Source: Cephalothrix simula (lineage: Eukaryota > Nemertea > Palaeonemertea > Archinemertea > Cephalotrichidae). Taken from it: a stretch of DNA of 13,001 nucleotides. Positions 1 through 7,026 of the stretch are shown one piece after another. Positions within the stretch are counted from its first letter, which is position 1. Each line of letters begins with the position of its first letter. The notes beneath the pieces were generated by a model. It saw nothing but the letters and a program-made list of their open reading frames with translations, did no database searches and was not told the DNA's origin. Both the position numbers and the translations under genes were made by a program. Location: contig JAXIUW010164447.1 of NCBI GenBank assembly GCA_035591015.1, forward strand, positions 1-13,001, read 5' to 3'.

Positions 1-140
1 AAATGCGAAATTCACCTTTTTGCTGCTAGGGGCGCCACATATGGTTGCAACCCTTTCAAAAAATAATCTTGCACGACATTTTTCGCTTACCTTTCCAGTG
101 ATATAGTTTTCCTGTGTTACTATAACTTCTGAATGCACTT

Positions 141-200
141 TGGGGGGGGGGGGTCCTACTATATTTTTGCTCATCCCGCAATTTTTCCGTACAATTGTAT
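141..200 (-). mobile_element. Remnant end of an E1-family element
   Basis: A run of 12 G (142-153) is followed by 'cccgcaatttttccgtacaattgta'-like sequence. Its reverse complement has the same order as the E1 terminus at 12703: CAATTG, then CGGAAAAAT, then a poly-C tract. Only the terminus is recognisable. The first 140 bases of the window and 200-235 show nothing I can assign. Confidence 0.5.
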
Positions 201-301
201 ATAATGCTTGATACATAATGTACCTCATGAAATCGCTGATATCAAAATTCTACGCTGTAGCAGCGCCTCGTCCCAACTAGCTGATAGGAAAACGTTATGT
301 A

Positions 302-1542
302 CCGTAAAATAGGGTGTTAAGGGACACTTTTTGCGCATTTTTTCCTCTAATTCCGACATCTGATTTTTTTTCAAAAATATTTTTCGTTACTTTTGTGTCC
401 AGTTGGGTTACTTTCTTGATACTATTCCAGTTTTTGACCAACAAATAATTATAGGGCACGAATATCAAAATAGGTGACTGTCCCTTAACACCCCAGATAT
501 GGTGTATTAAGGGACACTTAGAAAATTGAGCTTTTTTAAGTAAAAACGCAGCAATACCCCTAAATCCAAGGCAATCAAGACTATAACAAGTAACGACCAG
601 TGGATTTAACCCTAAATTCCAATTGGAAGGGCCCCATTTTTCACCATAAGTCCTTTTTTTGAAATTCGTAAAAACCTAAAAAAATTATTGCTACATGTAA
701 AAAGTTGTAACCTAAAGACTTTAGAGTTCCTTTTGGTGGCCAAATAGTAATATTATACATAAGCTCATGTGGGTAGGTTACCTAGGGCCGGCGCCTTAGG
801 TCCCAAAAAAATTATTATTGGAAACTCTTCAAAATATTCAAAGAAATGTGCGCCTGAGGTGGGCCCCTCGGCGCAAACGAATTATTTTGTTCATACTGAA
901 TGTTAATCTGTGACTTAGGGCCAAAATGGAAAAAAAACGACGTCAAAATATTGATTTTGACAATTTTTGTATTTTTACCCAAAGTGGCCCGTCAATTGGC
1001 GCCATGGACCCATAAGTCGGCGAAATGTTTTTGGAGATTCCCTATGATAATTATTAGAAGTAAGATAACACTTTAGAAGCGGATCCATTGAAAAAAAGTT
1101 TTTTATAGCAAGAATTAAACTGTCCCTTAATACCCCAGGCAACGACCAGTAACGGGTCAAAAATTTCTAAGTCGCAAAAAAAATTTTTTGAAAACATTTT
1201 TCAAGGCGTTGATAACGTTTATGATTGTAGAATATTCCTATAAAAAAGAAAATATGACATTTGGTCACATTATATCAATTGTCACGCATCAGTAGGTGAA
1301 GTTTTGACCACTTATGAAATTATGTCAAAAATATGAGCTTCGGAAAAGCACCCGTACCTTCATTAAGAAAATCGATATCAGCTTTCTGTAAACGGATATA
1401 CAATGTCTCATATCACCTCTTGCCGAATAGGGCAAAAGAAAAAATATGAATAAATCGCATTGGCTCTACCTTAACAAAAATATAACTTTTAACGAGTAGT
1501 GTCCCTTAATACCCTGCTGTCCCTTAATACCCCATTTTACGG
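302..1542. mobile_element. Non-autonomous TIR transposon with TA target duplication
   Basis: The left end CCGTAAAATAGGGTGTTAAG is matched in inverse orientation at the right end (about 1515-1542, reading ...TTAATACCCCATTTTACGG). Both ends are flanked by TA (300-301 and 1543-1544). The paralogous intron at 5533-5550 has the uninterrupted site GTAAGTACATT, confirming the insertion. The terminal motif TGTCCCTTAA(T/C)ACCCC recurs inside at 479-516 (as a hairpin) and 1120-1137, and as a tandem pair at 1501-1534. The interior is AT-rich with no credible transposase. TA duplication suggests a Tc1/mariner-type mobiliser, but that is inference. Confidence 0.85.
479..516. repeat. Internal hairpin of the TIR motif
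   Basis: TGTCCCTTAACACC is followed 8 bases later by GGTGTATTAAGGGACA, an inverted pair of the element's own terminal sequence. It could be a nested end or a hairpin used in transposition. Confidence 0.7.
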
Positions 1543-1549
1543 TACTTAC

Positions 1550-1720
1550 ATTCTTACAATTCACAGTAGATTCAAATAGGTTTTCATCAGGGCCATCATC
1601 TAAGGGAATAATATTTTGACCAAATATTATGTCACTTTCATGCCCAGAAGATCCAGAAGATAGGCTTGGTGAAGGTGATTTTCTTCTATCTTCGATCTCT
1701 TCTTTGATTTTCACGTTGTT
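1550..1720 (-). CDS. 171-nt phase 0-0 exon, copy 1 of duplicated IKEE/SPSP exon
   Basis: The acceptor is TTATTTTACTTTTTAACAG and the donor is AAT|GTAAGT. The 57 codons begin NNVKIKEEIEDRRKSPSP, go through SLSSGSSGHESD, a 7-codon insert relative to the other copy (IIFGQNI region), then LDDGPDENLFESTVNCKN. The features match copy 2: a putative sumoylation motif, SPSP, Ser-rich and acidic runs. The donor directly abuts the right end of an inverted-repeat transposon (302-1542): bases +6/+7 of the intron are the TA target duplication, and the GTAAGT is retained. A weaker internal GTAAGA lies 8 bases inside the exon. The gene continues past the left edge of the window, and no further exon could be supported there. 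Confidence 0.85.
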
Positions 1721-1783
1721 CTGTTAAAAAGTAAAATAAGGTCACGACAAAATTCAGCTTGTTCCTATTGATATAACAATATA

Positions 1784-2149
1784 CAATTGGATGAGGGCAC
1801 GAGAAAAGTATATTTTCGCCCCCCCCCCGTCGGTTTCTCATAGTCGCGACAGGGGAACCCCCGAAACCTGAAAAATTTTTTAAAATTAAAAATAAATATC
1901 AGTAATTACCTTCAAAATGGTATACTACAAGCCATGTTTTGAAAATTGTTCATCCCCACCCCCAGGGACGCCCCCACCCCCGGGATGGGGAAAATTCTAA
2001 CACTGCCAATTCTTCCGGATTTTCAATACCCTTTCCAAAAATGTATATAGGTTTAGGGGGTTCCTAATCAATTATGTCGCTAATATGAGAAACCGACGCC
2101 GAAAGTAGATTTTTCTCGTGCCCACATCTAATTTTTCCATCCAATTGTG
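1784..2149 (-). mobile_element. E1-family TIR element, complete copy A
   Basis: The ends are CAATTGGATG... on the left and the inverse ...CATCCAATTGTG on the right, flanked by TA. The inverted similarity continues inward through GGGCACGAGAAAA and the poly-C/CGGTTTCTCATA region. The core, read on the minus strand, has CATTTTTGGAAAGGGTATTG, AATCCGGAAGAA, G-rich blocks around GGGGTGGGGATGAA, and ATGGCTTGTAGTATACC. The duplicated intron near 5751-5765 lacks it, so it inserted after the exon duplication. No coding capacity. Confidence 0.82.
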
Positions 2150-2210
2150 TAACACTAGCTAGTTGAAAAATATGGGCACTTCAAACTGAGGTCCAAATCT
2201 TTGATAAGTA

Positions 2211-2769
2211 ACTAGATATACGATACGCCCGCCCCATAGGGCAGCCAGACCAAGCATATAGATGAATATAGAAAAGGGTGATAGCCAACTCCCCTTCAGA
2301 GGAGATCAGTGCATTTAGTCACCTCTGCACTTTTTTAAAGTTCAGTAGGCACTGAAAACACTTTACTGACGGGGAGTGGTGATAGCCCGCCTATGCGGGG
2401 AAAAATAAAAAAAAACTAATTAAAGTGATATCCCCGCATATGCGGGGAAAATTTTTTGTGATAGTATGGTGATAGCCCCGCTCAATCACCCGGGTGCCCT
2501 GCCCCCCCCCCTAGCGGGGTAAAATTACTGGTGCATAACGGGGTATATTAATACAATATCCCCGACAATAACTTAATTTGGAAATATTTGAGATCATGAT
2601 TTAATAATAGGTGTCCCTGCTCGAAAATTTTATGCTAAATTATAATACAGAAACTGTATGCACCATTTGCTAATCAAATAGAAATGCATATAAGCCTTGT
2701 CGTCTACCCGAACCCTATTTCCAGATGTCATGGATGTGCTATTTTGAAGTACTCCTTTGTAAAACTCCT
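2211..2769. repeat. Gene-free intron with short GCGGGG palindromes
   Basis: Three degenerate units of 'gtgata.cccgc.tatgcggggaaaa' lie at about 2388-2415, 2425-2451 and 2469-2525. The middle one contains the perfect 18-bp palindrome TCCCCGCATATGCGGGGA (2431-2448). A looser inverted pair, CGGGGTATAT...AATATCCCCG, follows at about 2539-2564, with a C10 tract near 2502-2511. The remainder is unassigned AT-rich intron. Confidence 0.6.
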
Positions 2770-3367
2770 CACGGTTCGTCTGAATGGCATGGGCAGATCG
2801 ATAAAATATACCAAAGCCAATTTTTGCTGGAATCGATTGTGGATGATGTACTGATTGCAAAATGTGAAAAAAGAAAATCTGTTTCCTGGCTACTTTTCGA
2901 GATATGCGCATGCGCATGCGCAAAAAATTCAAAGTCCGTAAAATCGAAAATAACTAACGGTGCCATTCGACTAATTGGGTGCATGTTTCTATCTGTCCGC
3001 AATACATTTGTATGTCCTAATCCCAACGGTTTTCGAGTTCTGAGGTGTTAAAATCGAGAAAATTTGGGAAATTTTTTTCACATTTTCAATTGCTCATATC
3101 TCGAAAACCGCTGGGTTTAGCTCATATAAATGTATTACGGACAGATAGAAACATGCACCCAATTAGTCGAATGGCACCGTTAGTTATTTTCGATTTTACA
3201 GACTTTCAATTTTTTGCGCATGCGCATGCGCATATCTCGAAAAGTAGCCAGGAAACCGATTTTCTTTTTTCACATTTTGCAATCAGTACATCATCCACAA
3301 TCGATTCCAGCAAAAATTGGCTTTGGTATATTTTATCAATCTGCCCATGCCATTCAGACGAACCGTG
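2770..3367. repeat. Fold-back element FB1, two 268-bp inverted arms
   Basis: Bases 2770-3037 are the near-perfect reverse complement of 3100-3367, separated by a 62-bp spacer. The outer ends are CACGGTTCGTC and GACGAACCGTG. Each arm contains GCGCATGCGCATGCGC, an alternating purine-pyrimidine tract, and ATTGGGTGCATGTTTCTATC. The open frames on both strands are mirror images of each other, the expected artefact of a palindrome, and are not genes. Very few mismatches imply recent origin or gene conversion between arms. Confidence 0.93.
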
Positions 3368-3396
3368 TCCTTGGAGCATTACCTTCTAATACTAAG

Positions 3397-3490
3397 GGGG
3401 TAATGCCGGCCTTTGCGGGCCAATATACTAGTAGTCCAGTATAGCCCGCAAAAAGCAATATTGGCCCGCAAATACGGGCGTCATTACCGG
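3397..3490. repeat. Hairpin with about 30-bp arms and TTGCGGGC repeats
   Basis: GGTAATGCCGGCC...TTGCGGGCCAATAT (about 3400-3427) pairs with AATATTGGCCCGCAAAT...CATTACC (about 3459-3488), with a few mismatches. The loop carries a further GCCCGCAAA copy. Possibly a tiny MITE; no target duplication identified. Confidence 0.7.
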
Positions 3491-3687
3491 TACAACATTG
3501 GGCACATTTTGAGGAAAAAATAATGATAAATCCTGGTATGCACCACGCGGCATTCGGCAGTGAACTAACGTCGAATAAATGTATTTTACTTAAAATTAAA
3601 TAAGGTTTCATCATCTAATATCTGACAGGGTGAACATAGCCATTTCCAGCTTATATCGAATTAGTTTTAAGCTATAGGCCTACTTAC

Positions 3688-3756
3688 TGTTTTATTTTGA
3701 ACTGAGCTACCGATACTCAAAAAAACTGGCGGAGGAGACCATGAGCTGTCACTCCC
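3688..3756 (-). CDS. 69-nt phase 0-0 exon of the SET gene
   Basis: A very strong acceptor (CATTTTTTTCTTTTATAG) is followed by 23 open codons, GSDSSWSPPPVFLSIGSSVQ then NKT, and a consensus donor (ACA|GTAAGT). It is phase 0 at both ends, so it fits between the two IKEE exons (introns of 1788 and 1967 bp). It is Ser/Pro-rich with no recognisable domain, probably more of the disordered tail. It lies between two related fold-back repeats (2770-3367 and 5053-5342), whose pairing in the pre-mRNA could loop it out. Nothing but splice signals, phase and open frame supports it. Confidence 0.68.
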
Positions 3757-3766
3757 CTATAAAAGA

Positions 3767-4870
3767 AAAAAATGTCGTTTGTAATACATCAATTTTTACA
3801 CAATTGAATAAAAATCCAAATCAATTGCATAACTACATGTATTTATCATTATAATTCCAAATTTTAAAATTCGACTGTGTCTCATTCACATCTATTGATC
3901 AATATAGTAAGTGTCCCCATTTACGAGGGGCAGATCACTCCACATAATAGCGTACGAGATTCCATGATTCGACGCGGAATCAATGGAATCACCACTGATT
4001 TTAGCCATGATTCCATGTGATTCCATTTATTCCACCGTGATTCTGATCAAAGTGTACGTGATTCATGAAAGAGTAATCTACCCCTCGCTCATTTATTTGG
4101 ATATTTGTCAAGCCCATGGTCACTCCCTGACCCCGGTGAGTGGGGAAAAATCTAACCCAACCCATTCTATTAATCTAGCAAAATATGACCTAGCGTTTTC
4201 CGCGGATCGCGATGAACTTTTGATGCACATATTTGGTGCTCTTTTTTATTACAAAACATTGCATTTAGATCACACAAAAACCTCATGACATAGGTCATGA
4301 CCTCATAGTCGATGGTGACGTGATTCATCTGCCATCTTTTGTATAAGATTAAGGTACGTAAGAATTTTCGTGCTTGCCATGCCATTGTGTTCATTAATAC
4401 ATGTAATATATGTTTGACTTACGAAGAAAATGTTGATGGGGAACGTTTGACGTATTTTTGAGGTATGCATTTTAAAAGGTGTGGTGAATAAACGTCAAAA
4501 TGAACTACAGGCAAGTACCGAGTTGTGAACGAGTGCCGATCATCGGTCATTCGACGCTTCGTGTCGAACGGAAGACGACGTCATTTTTTCATACCTAGGC
4601 GAATAACCGACGATGTTTTGGTGAACTCTGTTTTTAAAGTAGAGGTGATCGGATGACGAACGGGGTCTCAGAGCGGGATCTACTAACGCATAGACCTAAA
4701 AATGTCGAACGGATGGTGAACACGGACTTGGGGGGGTGTCGATATACATTGACGGCTGCATTAGTTTATACCGTGAATTGGTGACGTCGGATTTCAAGCA
4801 AATATTATGAAATTCAGGAAGCAAAATACGGGTAACTTTTTTATCAGTTAATAGTTTAAAGTAAATCGCT
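3767..4870. other. Intron interval without supported gene
   Basis: AT-rich intron upstream of the 69-nt exon. It holds a cluster of degenerate TGATTCCAT/ATGGAATCA words at 3960-4070, a perfect AGGTCATGACCT palindrome at 4292-4303, and a locally CpG-rich patch at about 4500-4740 with two copies of TGTCGAACGGA. Open frames here lack splice support or homology. Confidence 0.5.
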
Positions 4871-4878
4871 ATACTAAT

Positions 4879-4920
4879 ATGTACCAGGGGGAGTATTGGA
4901 TACTCCCCCTGTATGTACAT
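4879..4920. repeat. Perfect-stem hairpin
   Basis: CAGGGGGAGTAT (4885-4896), a TGG loop, then ATACTCCCCCTG (4900-4911). After a small bulge the outer ATGTAC/GTACAT also pairs. It is within an intron; function unknown. Confidence 0.75.
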
Positions 4921-5052
4921 GAATCCGTGTAAATTTAATTAGAGGATCATTTCCTGTATAAAGCTTGATGTCTCACGTAATCGCAAATATATTTTAAAAA
5001 ATGGTGTCAAGAGCAATACACGGGTCCCCGACAACTCTCAAAAGGAAGTCGA

Positions 5053-5342
5053 TGCGCATGCGCAAAAATGGCGCTTTGCGAAAAATTCAAAAATAACCCT
5101 GCCAATTGACTATAAATTGGGTGCATGTTTCTATCTATTGGTAATACATTTATATGCTCTAAACCTAGCGGTTGAGATATGAGCGATTGAAATCGCATAA
5201 TTCAGTTTAGTTTTTTGATCGCTCATATCTCGAAATACGCTGGGTTAAGGGCATATAAATGTATTACCAATAGATAGAAACATGCACCCAATTCTAAGTC
5301 GGCAGGGTTATTTTTGGATTTTCCGCTATGCGCATGCGCATG
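5053..5342. repeat. Fold-back element FB2, diverged relative of FB1
   Basis: The arms at about 5053-5187 and 5218-5342 are inverted copies with indels. They share with FB1 the GCATGCGC tract, ATTGGGTGCATGTTTCTATC, AATACATTTATATG and GAGATATGAGC, so both derive from one family. FB2 arms are shorter and more diverged from each other. Confidence 0.85.
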
Positions 5343-5467
5343 CACAATCTCGAATTCTGTTGGAAAAAAATGTTTAGCTATGGCGACCCGTGAACAAATA
5401 AATGTAGGCCTACAATTGGTATCGATATCAAAATTCTACACTGTAGCAGTGCTTCATCCAAACTGGC

Positions 5468-5489
5468 TGATAAGATCTAGATCTTATCA
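5468..5489. repeat. 22-bp perfect palindrome with back-to-back GATA motifs
   Basis: TGATAAGATCT meets its exact inverse AGATCTTATCA. It is present only in copy 2 of the duplicated block. Each half contains TGATAAG, the consensus of GATA-type zinc fingers. Confidence 0.8.
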
Positions 5490-5544
5490 AAAATGAATTC
5501 CATCAGCGATGTCAAAATTCTATAGGATAAGGTAATGTACTTAC

Positions 5545-5691
5545 ATTATCACAATTCACAGTAGATTCAAATAGGTTTTCATCAGGGCCATCATCTAAGG
5601 AAACATCAGTTTCATGTCCAGAAGATCCAGAAGATAGTCTTGGTGAAGGTGATTTTCTTCTATCTTCGATCTCTTCTTTGATGTTCGCGTT
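5545..5691 (-). CDS. 147-nt phase 0-0 exon, copy 2 of duplicated IKEE/SPSP exon
   Basis: The acceptor is ATACTTTTTTTGCAG and the donor is AAT|GTAAGT. The 49 codons begin NANIKEEIEDRRKSPSP, continue through a serine-rich RLSSGSSGHETD stretch and an acidic LDDGPDENLFE stretch, and end NCDN. The low-complexity charged and serine-rich content suggests a disordered regulatory tail. IKEE fits the sumoylation consensus (hydrophobic-K-x-E) followed by acidic residues, and SPSP could be a proline-directed phosphorylation site; both are inferences. The exon at 1720-1550 is its paralogue: nearly identical at both ends and 7 codons longer in the middle. Conservation of the reading frame between the two copies, while flanking intron has diverged, is the best evidence that both are coding. 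Confidence 0.85.
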
Positions 5692-5950
5692 CTGCAAAAA
5701 AAGTATAATATAATGTCATGGCTGAATTCAAATTGTTCCTATATTGATATAACAATAATACTAGCTAGTTGAAAAATATGGGCAGTTTTAGCTGAGGTCC
5801 AAATCCGTCTTTGATAATAGCCAGTGTTATTTGCGCCAAATTGAGTTGCTTATCGTGCTACCCAGACGAGAGACATGGGCGAAATGAGGAAAAATGCTAA
5901 GACCACCAGTATAATAAGTATAATAAACAATTTTCACTGGTTTTCCCGGT

Positions 5951-6470
5951 AAAGGCGCGTTTACACCAGGGCGGTGACTGAGTAAAGACGATCAAAGACT
6001 GCGTAGCGACTGCACAGCGTGTTGAAAAAATGACCCCAACTCGCTGAGCACATGTTACTCAGTCGTAGTCACGCGCTATGCAGCTACACGCTACGAGCCA
6101 AGTTTGAATGAATTTCGCTACTCACGGACTACATGTCGCCATGATTGAACGACAGCTGTTTTTTTCTATTCATGCTCAAAAATAAATTTCAGTCGCCGGC
6201 GACTGAATAACATTACGCTCGTTGTCGCTGGAAGTTCGCTACTTGATCGTTGCGTACGCGGGCACACGTTACTCACATGTTACTCAGTCGCGCATTTTTG
6301 TTGAAATCGTAATCTAGGTCACCTTTTCAAACATGGTGGTCGGTCGGTTACAAGTAGTGTCTCAAACGTTGGACAGTCGCTGGTCACACGCCACGTACGC
6401 GTTACCCTGTCGCAGAACTTCAGCGAGTTGCCAACTACTGTCCAACAAGCTCCTCAGTCGCTACGCAGTT
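5951..6470. mobile_element. Degenerate inverted-repeat element with central palindrome
   Basis: ACTGCGTAGCGACTG (5998-6012) is exactly inverted as CAGTCGCTACGCAGT (6455-6469). Similarity continues inward to ACTCGCTGA (6039-6047) against TCAGCGAGT. The midpoint carries the perfect palindrome TTCAGTCGCCGGCGACTGAA (6188-6207). The outer left sequence GGCGCGTTTACACC resembles termini I associate with cut-and-paste transposons, but no matching right terminus is visible. The CpG-rich interior and the open frame running right from 6333 show no recognisable protein. Confidence 0.65.
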
Positions 6471-6479
6471 GGTTGGAAT

Positions 6480-6811
6480 AGCTTCACCGACCCCAAAAAG
6501 TTTAAGTTCAAGATTCCACGTTTCTTGCCCATGCCGAGACTACCAGGGAAAAAGAGATTATATGTTCAAAAATGCGCCGTGCGCATAAGGAAGGAATTAC
6601 ACAAAAGTTTTGATATTTTTGTGAGGACGAAACATTTTTTTCGACCCACCCTATTGCTCAAACAGACAGTTAAAGTGAGGGGAGGGTCCACACCTATTTC
6701 AATGTCATCAATTTAAGAATTTAGTTCGCGTTGTTACAACATCCGTAGACTAGGATATCCAAGTTACCTCTGATAGTAACCCGTCAACCCCACCCGTTAT
6801 CTTCGTACTTA
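6480..6811. other. Intron interval, nothing recognised
   Basis: No splice-supported exon, repeat or RNA gene was seen. It leads into the donor of the 54-nt exon. Confidence 0.5.
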
Positions 6812-6817
6812 ACTTAC

Positions 6818-6871
6818 ATTCACATCATCGTCCATAGCTGATGGCTGGGCAGTAGTAATACCTGATGCAGT
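6818..6871 (-). CDS. 54-nt phase 0-0 exon of the SET gene
   Basis: A short open exon lies between a strong acceptor (TTTCTGTGTCTCGTTTTCAG) and a consensus donor (AAT|GTAAGT). Its 18 codons read TASGITTAQPSAMDDDVN. It begins and ends in phase 0, so it joins in frame to exon B upstream (3029-bp intron) and to the exon at 5691-5545 downstream (1126-bp intron). The last residues, acidic then V-N, recall the acidic C-D-N end of the next exon. No domain is recognisable; it looks like disordered linker. Support comes from splice-site quality, phase and open frame, not homology. Skipping it would remove 18 residues without a frameshift. Confidence 0.68.
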
Positions 6872-7026
6872 CTGAAAACGAGACACAGAAATATCATATA
6901 TAGGATAACCGGTCAAGTTAGGTCTTACGGTTTTACACAATTGGTGGAATAATTGAAGTGAGGTTTTGCACTTTTGGAGTTAAGGTGGAAAGTGGTCGAA
7001 ATAATGGTGCTAGAAAGATGAATGAG

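Larger units (their letters stand above)
236..2210 (-). repeat. Segmental duplication copy 1 (exon plus flanking intron, carrying two transposons)
   Basis: Intron sequence on both sides of the exon at 1550-1720 matches the surroundings of the exon at 5545-5691. On the left, 'atcaaaattctac.ctgtagcag' and 'aactagctgata' correspond to 5427-5472. On the right, 'gttcctattgatataacaat' and 'ctagctagttgaaaaatatg' correspond to 5738-5780. The pieces are separated here by the elements at 302-1542 and 1784-2149, which the other copy lacks. Outer limits are approximate. Confidence 0.75.
5424..5825 (-). repeat. Segmental duplication copy 2 (exon plus flanking intron, without the transposons)
   Basis: Paralogue of the block at about 236-2210, and the empty-site reference for both insertions there. 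It has an extra segment after the left flank containing a perfect 22-bp palindrome at 5468-5489 and a second 'gtcaaaattctata' copy. Limits are where recognisable similarity fades. Confidence 0.75.

Noticed and set aside
91-111. 21-nt minus-strand micro-exon (seven codons, phase 0-0) with a GTAAGC donor
   Set aside because: The acceptor has no pyrimidine tract, and the sequence adjoins a transposon remnant.
302-1542. Transposase gene inside the TIR element
   Set aside because: Interior has only short, AT-rich open stretches and no catalytic motif, so it is non-autonomous.
2321-2349. Minus-strand AG...GTGACT pair enclosing 29 nt
   Set aside because: The length breaks frame with phase-0 neighbours and there is no homology.
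2630-3444. Overlapping open frames on both strands, 76-114 codons
   Set aside because: They lie on the FB1 palindrome and are inverted copies of one another; no homology or splice support.
3983-4288. 101-codon plus-strand open frame
   Set aside because: Begins in a run of degenerate TGATTCCAT words; no recognisable domain and no splice context.
4424-4495. Open minus-strand stretch ending at a GTAAGT donor
   Set aside because: The only open reading is phase 2-2, incompatible with the phase-0 neighbours, and the acceptor is weak.
6333-6716. 127-codon plus-strand open frame with ATG
   Set aside because: Half overlaps an inverted-repeat element; composition is basic and unlike any family I know; no splice or promoter support.
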